From Actinomycetota bacterium (lineage in GTDB: Bacteria > Actinomycetota > Thermoleophilia > Gaiellales > Gaiellaceae), in contig JACCTK010000100.1 of the NCBI GenBank assembly GCA_013812465.1, positions 1 to 15,525 on the forward strand: a stretch of 15,525 bases of DNA, read 5' to 3'. Shown in pieces: positions 7,289 through 14,687 of the stretch. Both the position numbers and the translations under genes were made by a program. Position 1 is the stretch's first letter. Each line of letters opens with the position of its first letter. Below the pieces are notes generated by a model. That model saw nothing but the letters and a program-made list of their open reading frames with translations, was not told the origin of the DNA and did not search any database.

Positions 7289-8200
7289 GTGCGTCGCGTG
7301 GAGCTGGTCGAGCTCGGCGATAGCGGGCTGCGCGCATCGCGCGTCGGTCTCGGCTGCAACAACTTCGGCGGGCGGCTCGGTCTCGACGAGACACGCGCGG
7401 TCGTCGACGCCGCGCTCGAGGCGGGGGTGACCTTCTTCGACACCGCCGAGATCTACGGGGACGGAGGCGGCAGCGAGCGTCTGCTCGGCGAGGTCCTCGA
7501 GGGACGGCGCGAGCAGGTCGTTCTCGCGACGAAGTTCGCCTGGGAGCCTGGCGAGGGCCTCGCGGCCCCGGACGCCATCCGCGGGGCGATCGAGGGCTCG
7601 CTGGAGCGGCTGCGGACCGACCGCATCGACCTCTACTACCTGCACCGGCCCGATCCGGAGATCCCGATCGGCGACACCCTGGGGGCGCTCGACGAGCTGG
7701 TCGAGGCGGGCAAGGTGCGCGCGATCGGCTGCTCGAACTTCTCGGCCGAGCAGCTCGCCGAGGCCGATTCAGTCGCGCGTGAGCAAGGCACTGCACGTTT
7801 TTCGGTTCTCCAGAACCACTACAACCTTCTCCGCCGCGACGATGACGAGGACGTTGTCCCGCTCTGCCGGGAGCTCGGTGTCGCCTACATCCCGTACTTC
7901 CCGCTCGCGAGCGGCCTCCTCACCGGCAAGTACCGGCGCGGACAGGAGGCGCCAGAAGGGACGCGTCTTGCGGGCCGCGAGATCGAGGATGAGCAGTTCG
8001 ACGGTGTCGAGGCGCTGGCGAGCTTTGCGGAGGAACGCGGCCGTACGCTGCACGAGCTCGCAATCGCAGCGTTGGCCTCGACTCCGGGGATCGCCTCGGT
8101 CATCGCCGGCGCCACCAAGCCGGAGCAGGTGCGAGCAAACGCGGCCGCAGCCGGTTGGAAGCTCCGCCCGGATGAGCTCGACGCGCTGCGAGCGATCTGA
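7289..8200 (+). CDS. Aldo/keto reductase
   Basis: The 303-residue protein has the (beta/alpha)8 NAD(P)H-dependent reductase signature. The catalytic tetrad is D51 and Y56 in FFDTAEIYG, K82 in LATKF and H119 in YYLHRPD. Cofactor-binding segments are GCSNFSAEQL, LQNHYNLL, YFPLASGLLTGKY and IAGATKPEQVRANA near the C-terminus. It reduces aldehydes or ketones, or the reverse; the substrate is unknown. The GTG at 7289 is the longest start, but a second GTG at 7298 (giving ELVELGDSGLRASRVGLG) fits the family start better. The 34-base divergent gap to the M20 gene must hold both promoters, and I see no strong -10 box. It ends in a hairpin shared with the convergent gene. Confidence 0.9.
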   Translation: MRRVELVELGDSGLRASRVGLGCNNFGGRLGLDETRAVVDAALEAGVTFFDTAEIYGDGGGSERLLGEVLEGRREQVVLATKFAWEPGEGLAAPDAIRGAIEGSLERLRTDRIDLYYLHRPDPEIPIGDTLGALDELVEAGKVRAIGCSNFSAEQLAEADSVAREQGTARFSVLQNHYNLLRRDDDEDVVPLCRELGVAYIPYFPLASGLLTGKYRRGQEAPEGTRLAGREIEDEQFDGVEALASFAEERGRTLHELAIAALASTPGIASVIAGATKPEQVRANAAAAGWKLRPDELDALRAI

Positions 8201-8224
8201 CGGAGCGCTGAGCCATAGAACGAG

Positions 8225-8243
8225 GGCGAGGACGAGGCTCGCC
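8225..8243. terminator. Hairpin between convergent genes
   Basis: GGCGAG (8225-8230) pairs with CTCGCC (8238-8243) around a 7-base loop, extended by a G-T pair. It sits 24 bases after the aldo/keto reductase stop and touches the stop of the minus-strand gene at 8245-8243. The same GGCGAG/CTCGCC stem recurs at 13584-13603. Confidence 0.45.
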
Positions 8244-9646
8244 TACTCGGGTGGTAGCGCCTTTCGGAGTGCAGCCGCCGTCCGAGCGGCGGCGGCGAGA
8301 TCGCCGTCGACCACCTCGTCTCGCAGCTTCTCGAGATGAGTATCGATCCGCGTGACGGCGACGCTGGCGAGCGTGTGCGCGATGCGGTCGCGGATCCACT
8401 CGAGCGTCGCGAGATCGCCGCTGACAGCCGATCGGTCGCGGGTCGCCGCGTCGACGAGAATCTGACGCAGCCAGAGATCGAACCGCGCAAGGTCGATCTG
8501 CGCGGGAGGCCGGTACGCGAGCTCGAGATCGAGGGCGGCTTGGACGACGTCGAGAGCGGCGTTGCGAGCCCTCTGTGAATCCCGCGCTGCCATCGCTTTC
8601 GAGAGAGCGGCGAGACCGGCACTTGTCGGGACGACGAGCCTCGGCGGCACACCGCGGGCCCGGTATGCGTCCCAGCCGGCTCTCATCGTGGTGAGATTGG
8701 CGGAAGCCACCTGCCACGCTCGACCCCGGCCGCGGCAAAAATGGCATTCGCGCGCGACAAGAGCCTCGCGAGCTCGCGTGGCACGGATCCCGAGAGCGCG
8801 GCGGTGGGCACGGCGAAGGCAAGCGCCTCGACATCGCCTTCGTGGGCCGTGAAGAACCCGCCGTATCCGGGCGCGAAGACCTTGTCCGAGAACGTCCCGT
8901 CGTCGTGGAGCTCCCGGCCGACCAGAGCGCCACTTACCGGTCCTCGCGGTCCGGCCACGGTCTTGGCAATCTCCTTTACGGCCCTCTTCGAAAACGAGCC
9001 CGGGGATGTTCTCCGGCCGGTGGACGTCTCCGACCCTCGGCGCTGCGGGCATGATCATCGCCGCCGGCCCCTCCTTCCCGGCGAGCCAGGTGCCCGAGGT
9101 GTCCCGAACGACCCCGTCCGCGTAGTTGCAGACATCCTCGCCGAAGTACCAGACCGAGCCGTCGTCGGCCTGCGCGTAGAAGTCGGGCGCGACCTCCTCG
9201 ATCCGCCCGTCCAGGTAGGCGACGTACTGGGACACGAGCGTCCGCACGCACTGGCCTTTCCTCCATTCGACGATCCTGGTGTCCGGCAGGAGCGTCGTCT
9301 CGACGCGGAACACCTTCCCGCTGACCCTGCCGTTCAGGATCGCCGAGCGCAGCTTGCTGATCGGGAAAAGCGGGTTCGTGATGCTGGTCGAGTTCGAGAA
9401 AGGACGCGCGACGAGATCGACACGCTTCCGTTTCGGCGCGATCGGGAGCCGCGCGAGACCGGCGGCTGCGAGGTGGCGCGCCGTCGGCTGCGGGATCCGG
9501 GATGCGGAGCTCGAGTCACAGAGGCGAGCGGCGCTTTCCGCACGGGTGTCAGTGGTTCGTACGCCGGCGAGGATGGTCAGCGCAAGGCCGACCCCGATCG
9601 ACCAGGCGATGGTTCGCGCAACTCGGCTCTCGCTTCGCAGCTGCAT
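8243..9646 (-). CDS. Secreted protein of unknown function with two compensating frameshifts
   Basis: The ATG at 9646, preceded by GGAGG (8-base spacing), starts an N-terminal signal or anchor segment (TIAWSIGVGLALTILAGV). The domain from about residue 90 includes SNSTSITNPLFPISKL, WRKGQCVRTLV, VAPDFYAQADDGSVWYFGED, GTWLAGKEGPAAMIMPAAP and DVHRPENIPGLVFEE. I recognise this WYFGED...GMIMPAxPxVGD pattern from uncharacterised secreted actinobacterial proteins. After EE the frame turns to nonsense near 8984. The adjacent frame reads VKEIAKTVAGPRGPVSG, ELHDDGTFSDKVFAPGYG and FFTAHEGDVEALAFAVP until about 8735. Then the original frame resumes with WQVASANLTTMRAGWD and a helical C-terminal domain. 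So the open frame is continuous (467 residues) but about 85 middle residues are out of phase: an extra base near 8984 (GGG run) and a missing one near 8722-8741 (T5/C4 runs). Sequence error is quite possible. Confidence 0.72.
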   Translation of the reverse strand: MQLRSESRVARTIAWSIGVGLALTILAGVRTTDTRAESAARLCDSSSASRIPQPTARHLAAAGLARLPIAPKRKRVDLVARPFSNSTSITNPLFPISKLRSAILNGRVSGKVFRVETTLLPDTRIVEWRKGQCVRTLVSQYVAYLDGRIEEVAPDFYAQADDGSVWYFGEDVCNYADGVVRDTSGTWLAGKEGPAAMIMPAAPRVGDVHRPENIPGLVFEEGRKGDCQDRGRTARTGKWRSGRPGAPRRRDVLGQGLRARIRRVLHGPRRRCRGACLRRAHRRALGIRATRAREALVARECHFCRGRGRAWQVASANLTTMRAGWDAYRARGVPPRLVVPTSAGLAALSKAMAARDSQRARNAALDVVQAALDLELAYRPPAQIDLARFDLWLRQILVDAATRDRSAVSGDLATLEWIRDRIAHTLASVAVTRIDTHLEKLRDEVVDGDLAAAARTAAALRKALPPE

Positions 9647-9728
9647 CTCATTCCTCCGTCCGTCGGTCTGGTCGTGGCTATCGCGGTCACCGCACGAGGG
9701 CGCGATGAGAGCGCGGTGAGAGCAACCC

Positions 9729-9986
9729 TCAGCGCTTCGGAAGCGAGAGCCACACGTCCGCGCCCCCGCTCGCAGGGCTCTCTGCGTGCGCCGAGCCACC
9801 GTGTGCCCTGGCGATCGCAGTGGCGATCGTCAGGCCGAGACCCGTTCCGTCGCCCGAACGCGCGTCGTCGGCACGGCTGAAGCGGTCGAACGCGCGTGGC
9901 AGGAACTCGGGCGGGAAGCCGCGGCCTTCGTCGCGGACGTGGAGCTCGATCTTGCCGTCCCGTTCGACCGCCGCGAGCCGGACCCT
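9729..9986 (-). pseudogene. Remnant of a histidine kinase: C-terminal ATPase subdomain only
   Basis: This minus-strand frame has no usable start codon. Its roughly 85 codons read RVRLAAVERDGKIELHVRD, EGRGFPPEFLPRAFDRFSRA, GDGTGLGLTIATAIARAHGG and ADVWLSLPKR, then TGA. These are the G1 box (DEGRGF), F box (FDRFSRAD) and G2 box (GDGTGLGL) of a sensor-kinase HATPase_c domain, with the proper C-terminal end. The N box, the phospho-acceptor histidine domain, and any sensor or membrane parts are absent. The frame upstream to about 10086 stays open but is unlike a kinase (arginine/aspartate-rich), and the ligase gene begins divergently at 10087. The rest of 9647-10086 holds no other gene I can support. 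It reads as the 3' stump of a deleted two-component kinase gene. Confidence 0.7.
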
Positions 9987-10086
9987 CCCCTGCGCGGGCC
10001 GCTCGACATCGAGCGCTCCCTCGTCGCGGCGGTCGCGGCGCGCACTCGCACGCGCTGATCCTCTGCGAACGGCAAAGTAGCGGCCG

Positions 10087-11619
10087 ATGCTCCTGAATGA
10101 GGTCGCGCGCGCGTCAGCTGACGTCGCGGCAACTCGCTCGAGGCTCGCGAAGATCGCGCGGCTCGCGGAGTGTCTCGGTCAGGCAAACGGCGATGAGGTC
10201 CCGGTCGCCGTCGCCTATCTCTCGGGATTCCTTCCGCAGGGAACGATCGGGGTCGGCTGGGCGGCTCTGCGCGAGCTTCCTCCAGCTGTAGCGTCTTCCG
10301 CGCTCGAGCTGCTCGAAGTGCATGAGACCGTGACTCGGATCGCCGCGATCGCGGGCGCGGGCTCGCAAACTGCTCGACGGGAGGCGTTGGCCGATCTCTT
10401 CGGGCGGGCGACCGAGCTCGAGCAGAGATTCCTGACCAGTCTGCTTCTCGGTGAGCTCCGGCAGGGCGCGCTCGAGGGCGTCATGGTCGAGGCCGTGGCG
10501 AAGGCCGCCGAGGTTCCCGCTGCGGATGTTCGGCGCGCCGTGATGGTCGCTGGCGAGCTCGGCGTGGTCGCGACGGCCGCGCTCGTCCAGGGCGGGGAGG
10601 GTCTTCAGGACTTTCGACTGACGGTCTTGCGCCCGGTTCAGCCGATGCTCGCGCAGACGGGAGACGACTTGGAAGAAGCGCTCGCGCGCATCCGTCCTGC
10701 CCGAATCGAGTGGAAGCTGGACGGCGCTCGGCTGCAGGTGCACCGGCTGGGACAAGAGGTGCGCGCATTCACTCGCAACCTCGCTGACATCACCGACCGG
10801 GTACCGGAGATCGTCGAGGCGGTTGCGGCACTGGAGGTCGAGGCGATCATTCTCGATGGGGAGGCGATCGCGGTCGGGCTCGATGGCCGACCGCGTCCTT
10901 TTCAGCAGACGATGAGCCGGTTCGGAAGCAGGGTGAACGTCGACGAGCTTCGTCAGTCGCTTCCGCTCTCGTCGTTCTTCTTCGACTGCCTGCATCTCGA
11001 CGGTGAAGATCTGCTCGACCGGCCGGCTCGGGAGCGGTTGGCTGTTCTCGAGAACGTATTGCCCGAAGGGCTACGCGTGCCGAGCGTCGAGACAGAGGAC
11101 CCGGCCGAGGGGCAGCGGTTTCTCGGGGACGCGCTCGCGCACGGCCACGAGGGAATCATGGTCAAATCATTCGCTGCGCCCTACGAGGCCGGTCGCCGCG
11201 GGGCGGGGTGGCTCAAGGTCAAGGTCGCGCACACGCTCGATCTCGTCGTCCTGGCGGCGGAGTGGGGCCACGGCCGACGACAGGGGAAGCTCTCCAACCT
11301 CCATCTCGGCGCGCGCGATCCTGCGAGCGGCGGCCACGTGATGCTGGGAAAGACCTTCAAGGGCATGACGGATCAGATGTTGGCCTGGCAGACCGAGCGT
11401 CTGCTCGAGCTCGAGACCGGTCGCGACGGCCACATCGTCCACGTTCGCCCCGAGCTCGTCATCGAGATCGCCTTCGACGGCGTCCAGGCGAGCTCGCGTT
11501 ATCCAGGCGGCGTCGCGCTCAGGTTCGCGCGCGTGAAGGGGTATCGCGAGGACAAGCGGCCGGACGAGGCGGACACGATCGACGCGGTCCGTGCGATTCA
11601 CGCCGGCTCATCGGGCTGA
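10087..11619 (+). CDS. lig: ATP-dependent DNA ligase (mycobacterial LigB type)
   Basis: The 510-residue protein closely follows the plan of M. tuberculosis LigB (about 507 residues), starting MLLNEVARASADVAATRSR. An N-terminal DNA-binding domain (about 1-190; FLPQGTIGVGWAALR, GELRQGALEGVM) is followed by the adenylation domain with motif I EWKLDGAR (adenylated lysine K210), the RNL-type motifs DGEAIA, FFFDCLH and GHEGIMVKS, and motif V WLKVKVAHTLD. The OB-fold domain with GKLSNLHLGARD, VMLGKTFKGMTD and SSRYPGGVALRFAR reaches the end. It seals nicks in duplex DNA using ATP and is a non-essential repair ligase in mycobacteria, with NAD-dependent LigA doing replication. No Ku or LigD polymerase/nuclease gene is nearby, so it is not an NHEJ cassette. 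The ATG at 10087 matches the family start, though the ribosome-binding site is weak. Confidence 0.95.
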   Translation: MLLNEVARASADVAATRSRLAKIARLAECLGQANGDEVPVAVAYLSGFLPQGTIGVGWAALRELPPAVASSALELLEVHETVTRIAAIAGAGSQTARREALADLFGRATELEQRFLTSLLLGELRQGALEGVMVEAVAKAAEVPAADVRRAVMVAGELGVVATAALVQGGEGLQDFRLTVLRPVQPMLAQTGDDLEEALARIRPARIEWKLDGARLQVHRLGQEVRAFTRNLADITDRVPEIVEAVAALEVEAIILDGEAIAVGLDGRPRPFQQTMSRFGSRVNVDELRQSLPLSSFFFDCLHLDGEDLLDRPARERLAVLENVLPEGLRVPSVETEDPAEGQRFLGDALAHGHEGIMVKSFAAPYEAGRRGAGWLKVKVAHTLDLVVLAAEWGHGRRQGKLSNLHLGARDPASGGHVMLGKTFKGMTDQMLAWQTERLLELETGRDGHIVHVRPELVIEIAFDGVQASSRYPGGVALRFARVKGYREDKRPDEADTIDAVRAIHAGSSG

Positions 11620-11660
11620 GTAAGCTCGCGACGACACCAGCCACGTCACGGGAGGTCGAG

Positions 11661-11903
11661 ATGACGCAGTACGGCACGCTTCGCACGTGGGCGGCGCTCC
11701 TCACGTTCTTCGGCGTTCTCAGCGTCCTCGCCGCGGTCGCCGGGACCGTCATCTGGGCGGTCGAGGTGGACGGGGTCTGGGAGACTCTCGGCGTGGTGCT
11801 GATCGGAGGCCCGGTCTCGATCTTCCTCGCGACGATGCCGATCGCGCTCGCCCAAGCGCTGAGGGCGCTTGCGGACGTCGGGGACACCGTAGCCGCGCGC
11901 TGA
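11661..11903 (+). CDS. Small two-helix membrane protein, function unknown
   Basis: An 80-residue protein from the ATG at 11661, with GGAGG at 11651-11655 as a good ribosome-binding site. It has two hydrophobic helices: about residues 10-31 (AALLTFFGVLSVLAAVAGTV) and about 42-63 (LGVVLIGGPVSIFLATMPIA). They are separated by a short polar turn (EVDGVWET), so both ends lie on the same side. I recognise no family or motif. It follows the ligase by 41 bases and precedes the flavoprotein by 28 bases on the same strand, so these three may share a transcript. The frame is open far upstream, but that part is a shadow of the ligase gene. Confidence 0.72.
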   Translation: MTQYGTLRTWAALLTFFGVLSVLAAVAGTVIWAVEVDGVWETLGVVLIGGPVSIFLATMPIALAQALRALADVGDTVAAR

Positions 11904-11931
11904 CACTCGGTGACCGGGGCAGAGGAGCCTC

Positions 11932-13584
11932 GTGAGCATGTCTCAGGACCGCCCGTTCATCTTCGCCGTCGACTCCGACCCGGAGGCGATCCAGCGAATC
12001 GCCCGCGAGCTGCGGCGCTACGACGCCGACTACCGAGTTGTCTGCGGTCGTTCGCCGGAAGCGGCGCTCGCCCAGCTCGAGCGCATGCGCGACGCCGGGG
12101 AGCGCGTTGCGATCGTCCTCGCCGCGCGCGGCGAGACCGGACTCAGGGGCGAGGAGCTCCTCGCACGGGCCTACGACCTCCACCCCTATGCGAAGCGAGC
12201 GCTCCTGATCCCGTGGGGCGGCTGGGCGGACGAGGAGACCGCGGATGTCATACGCACCGCGATGACCCTCGGTCACATCGACTACTACGTCCTCGAGCCG
12301 TGGACGACTCCCGACGAGCTCTTCCATCGGCTGATCTCGGAGTTTCTGCAGGAGTGGAGGCGCGCGACCGAAGGGCGTCTCGAGCTCACCGTGGTCGCCG
12401 AGCCCTGGTCGAGCCGCGGCTACGAGATTCGAAATCTTCTGGCGCGGACTGGTGTTCCGCACGCGTTTTATGCGAGCGACTCCGACGAGGCCCGCGCGCT
12501 CATGCAGACCTGTGGCGCCGAGGTGTCGGATAAGCCCGCGGTCGTTCTCCCCGACAACACCGTTCTCGAGGATCCATCCGACGACGAGCTGGCGGAGCAC
12601 GGCTACAAGGTCAGGATCGAGCTCGACGAGCCCGGTGAGCTCGACGTGCTGATCGTGGGGGCGGGGCCGGCGGGCCTGGCCGCAGCCGTCTACGCGTCGT
12701 CGGAGGGCCTGCGGGCGCTCGTCGTCGACCACGCCTCGATCGGAGGGCAGGCGGGGTCGAGCGCCAGGATTCGCAACTACCTGGGCTTCCAGCGCGGGCT
12801 CACCGGCCGGGAGCTTGCGACGCGCGCGTATCAGCAGGCCTGGATCTTCGGCGCGGAGTTCCTTCTCATGCGCTCCGTGACCGGATTGCGAGCAACGGAC
12901 GCGGGTTTCCAGGTGACGATCGCAGGTGCCGAGATCGAGGCGAAGAGCGTCGTCCTGGCGATGGGCGTGGCGTACCGCCGCCTCGGCGTTCCCGCACTCG
13001 AGAAGCTCGAGGGCGCTGGGGTGTTCTACGGGGCTTCGCCAGCGGACGCCCAGCAGTTCACGGGTGGAGACGTTTTCATCGTCGGCGCCGCCAACTCGGC
13101 CGGGCAGGCGGCGGCGCATCTGAGCCGCTACGCGGCGCGCGTGACGCTCGTCTGCCGCCGGCCCGCTCCGGACGCGATGTCCCAGTACTTGCTGGACGAG
13201 GTGCGGGCGAAGGAGAACGTGGTGATCCGGTCATCGGCCGAGGTCGTCGACGGGGGCGGAGGGTCACGACTCGAGTGGCTTGTTCTTCGAGATGCCTCGG
13301 GGGAGACCGAGACCGTTCCCGCCGATGCGCTCTTCATCCTCATCGGCGCCGAGCCGAACACGGGCTGGCTTCCCCGGGGAATCGCGCGGGACGAGCACGG
13401 GTACGTGTCGACGAGCGCAGGCGAGCACATGTTCGAGACCTCGCTCGCGGGCGTGTTCGCCGTCGGTGACGTCCGCAGCGGCTCGGTGAAGCGGGTAGCC
13501 TCAGCTGTCGGTGAGGGCTCCGTCGTGATTCAGCAGGTGCACCGTCACCTCGCTGTAGTCGTGTCGCGCGGGCGGATCTCGTAG
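11932..13584 (+). CDS. Pseudo-receiver / thioredoxin-reductase-like FAD oxidoreductase fusion
   Basis: A 550-residue three-part protein. Residues about 8-130 are a CheY-like receiver fold that keeps the acidic pair (D14, D16). It has alanine (A65, VLAAR) where the phospho-accepting aspartate should be, and glutamate in VLEPW where the conserved lysine should be. Residues about 140-225 are a thioredoxin/glutaredoxin-like linker (LELTVVAEPW, EIRNLLARTGVPHAFY) without a CxxC. Residues about 238-545 are the reductase. They carry the FAD motif IVGAGPAGLAAAVYA (243-248 core), GGQAG, NYLGF, NADPH motif IVGAANSAGQAA (385-391 core), and FAVGDVRSGSVKRVASAVGE for FAD. The redox CATC site is replaced by YGASPADAQQF (367-372), which I recall as the normal state of this fused family. 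A dithiol reductase is therefore unlikely; electron transfer to another partner is inferred. GTG 11932 (AGGAG, 4-5 bases upstream) is preferred over ATG 11938. Confidence 0.9.
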   Translation: MSMSQDRPFIFAVDSDPEAIQRIARELRRYDADYRVVCGRSPEAALAQLERMRDAGERVAIVLAARGETGLRGEELLARAYDLHPYAKRALLIPWGGWADEETADVIRTAMTLGHIDYYVLEPWTTPDELFHRLISEFLQEWRRATEGRLELTVVAEPWSSRGYEIRNLLARTGVPHAFYASDSDEARALMQTCGAEVSDKPAVVLPDNTVLEDPSDDELAEHGYKVRIELDEPGELDVLIVGAGPAGLAAAVYASSEGLRALVVDHASIGGQAGSSARIRNYLGFQRGLTGRELATRAYQQAWIFGAEFLLMRSVTGLRATDAGFQVTIAGAEIEAKSVVLAMGVAYRRLGVPALEKLEGAGVFYGASPADAQQFTGGDVFIVGAANSAGQAAAHLSRYAARVTLVCRRPAPDAMSQYLLDEVRAKENVVIRSSAEVVDGGGGSRLEWLVLRDASGETETVPADALFILIGAEPNTGWLPRGIARDEHGYVSTSAGEHMFETSLAGVFAVGDVRSGSVKRVASAVGEGSVVIQQVHRHLAVVVSRGRIS

Positions 13585-13603
13585 GGCGAGGCTCGCCTCG
13601 CCC
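13584..13603 (+). terminator. Hairpin directly after the flavoprotein stop
   Basis: GGGCGAG (13584-13590) pairs with CTCGCCC (13597-13603) around GCTCGC, starting at the last base of the stop codon. An alternative larger pairing exists: 13586-13598 is a perfect 13-bp inverted copy of 13635-13647. The element could thus serve both the plus-strand gene and the minus-strand operon ending at 13662. There is no T-run. Confidence 0.55.
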
Positions 13604-13647
13604 TCGCTCAGCGGTGGAGCATCGAGGGGGGCTCAGGCGAGCCTCGC
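13586..13647. repeat. 13-bp inverted repeat between convergent transcription units
   Basis: GCGAGGCTCGCCT (13586-13598) and AGGCGAGCCTCGC (13635-13647) are exact inverted copies 36 bases apart. They occupy most of the 77-base gap between the flavoprotein and the lipoprotein gene. The most likely role is termination of both units. Confidence 0.6.
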
Positions 13648-13661
13648 ACCTACGACCGTTC

Positions 13662-14201
13662 TCAACCCCCGAGGTCGTCGCAGGACTCGGCGTCCTCGAG
13701 CGCGCTCTGGAGCTCTTCCTCGGGGTCGAGCTTCCTGAGTGAGTTGACCATGGTCGTGAAGCTCCTGTTCATCGAGGTCAGCGCCGCGGTGATCGAGGAG
13801 ACGGCCTTCGAGATACCGGCGAGACCGGAGACGTTCGCGACCGCTCGCTCGATGTCGGCGAGATCGGCCTTCGCCGCGGTGGCGAATGTCTCTACCGCCT
13901 GTCTCGCAGCCTCGCCGAACTCCGTGTCCGGAGCGCCGAGCGCTCGCAGCTCGCCGGTGAACGAATCCGTTGCCGCGCGGATGTCGTCGCCCGCTTGCGC
14001 AAAGCTCTGCTGGGAGAGCGATCTGAAGTCTCGGAGCTCGTCGGTCGCCAGCCTCAGCTCGTCGGCCCAGTCGACGATTGCGGCGCAGTACCCCTCGGCC
14101 CATTCGTCGGTCGGCGTCGCCGAGCCCGAGCCGCCGTCGTCTGCGCCGCAGCCCACGGCTGCGAGTGCGAGGACGATGGCGAGCAGCGCGACCCGTTTCA
14201 T
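13662..14201 (-). CDS. Putative lipoprotein, function unknown
   Basis: The 179-residue protein starts with a short lipoprotein signal (MKRVALLAIVLALAAVGC, acylated cysteine C18). A low-complexity glycine/serine linker and a helical, alanine-rich body follow, with repeated motifs such as DELRLATDELRDF, FGEAARQAVETFATAAKADL and ISKAVSSITAALTSM. Two further cysteines, C39 (EGYCAAI) and C174 (ESCDDL), sit at either end of the helical region and could form a disulphide outside the membrane. I recognise no named family, but small helical lipoproteins of this shape are common in Actinobacteria. The start lies 9 bases after the YdcF-like gene and has no strong ribosome-binding site, which fits translation as the last gene of the minus-strand operon. 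Confidence 0.8.
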   Translation of the reverse strand: MKRVALLAIVLALAAVGCGADDGGSGSATPTDEWAEGYCAAIVDWADELRLATDELRDFRSLSQQSFAQAGDDIRAATDSFTGELRALGAPDTEFGEAARQAVETFATAAKADLADIERAVANVSGLAGISKAVSSITAALTSMNRSFTTMVNSLRKLDPEEELQSALEDAESCDDLGG

Positions 14202-14210
14202 ACCAGCACG

Positions 14211-14687
14211 CTAGCGCCTGCGCTGCGCGAGAGCAGCCTGCAGCGGCACGAGCAGCCAGCATGCGCGCTCGCGGATGCGAGCGCCGACGGTCCCGCGCTC
14301 GTCCGTCGCGGCGAGCACGACCCGGTCGCCGTGCGCGGCCTCGAGCAGCCGCGAGGCGCGGCGGGCATGCCAACCCGACGTGACGAGGACGATCTCACGC
14401 GCCGAAAGCTCTCGTGCGACGTTCGCGGCTGCGAGCACGTTCCCGTAGGTCGTTCGTGAGGCGTTGTCCAACAGCACGTTCCCCGCGTTGCCGTTCCACC
14501 CTCTGGACATGAGCTCCGCTTCGGAGACCGCCCTTCGAGGACGCCGCCAGCCGGAGAACAGAATCGTGTCTCCCGGCAACGCCTCCTCGTTTGCTCGAGC
14601 CAGTCGCGCTGCGCTGACGCGGTTCAGCTCGGCGCCGCCGTCTCGGCTCGAGTAGCCGAGGACGGCGATGAGCCGTGGGCCGCTCAA
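14211..14687 (-). CDS. YdcF/SanA-like protein (DUF218)
   Basis: The 158-residue protein has the DUF218 plan. It has an N-terminal strand LIAVLGYSS, then NRVSAARLARAN, LFSGW and SEAELM. The conserved LDNASRTTYGNVLAAANVA (family pattern ARxTxENA) and the strand-turn LVTSGWHARRASRLLEAA (family pattern VTxxxHxxRA) follow. Members act at the cell envelope, and some in other bacteria affect vancomycin sensitivity or cyclopropane/polysaccharide carriers. Here there is no membrane helix, so it may be cytoplasmic. The start is a TTG (14687-14685) overlapping the glycosyltransferase stop as TTGA, which argues for translational coupling. A plausible alternative start is not visible nearby. Its place beside a polyprenyl-phosphate-type glycosyltransferase suggests a role in envelope glycan metabolism, but this is inference. 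Confidence 0.78.
   Translation of the reverse strand: MSGPRLIAVLGYSSRDGGAELNRVSAARLARANEEALPGDTILFSGWRRPRRAVSEAELMSRGWNGNAGNVLLDNASRTTYGNVLAAANVARELSAREIVLVTSGWHARRASRLLEAAHGDRVVLAATDERGTVGARIRERACWLLVPLQAALAQRRR

Noticed and set aside
9786..10058. Plus-strand open frame before the ligase
   Set aside because: The minus strand of the same interval encodes recognisable histidine-kinase boxes; the plus frame has no motif.
10087..11619. NHEJ (Ku-LigD) cassette
   Set aside because: The ligase is of LigB type with an N-terminal DNA-binding domain, no polymerase or nuclease domain, and no Ku gene in the window.
11749..13119. A 456-codon minus-strand open frame opposite the flavoprotein
   Set aside because: Shadow frame with no recognisable motif; the plus strand encodes intact FAD and NADPH motifs.
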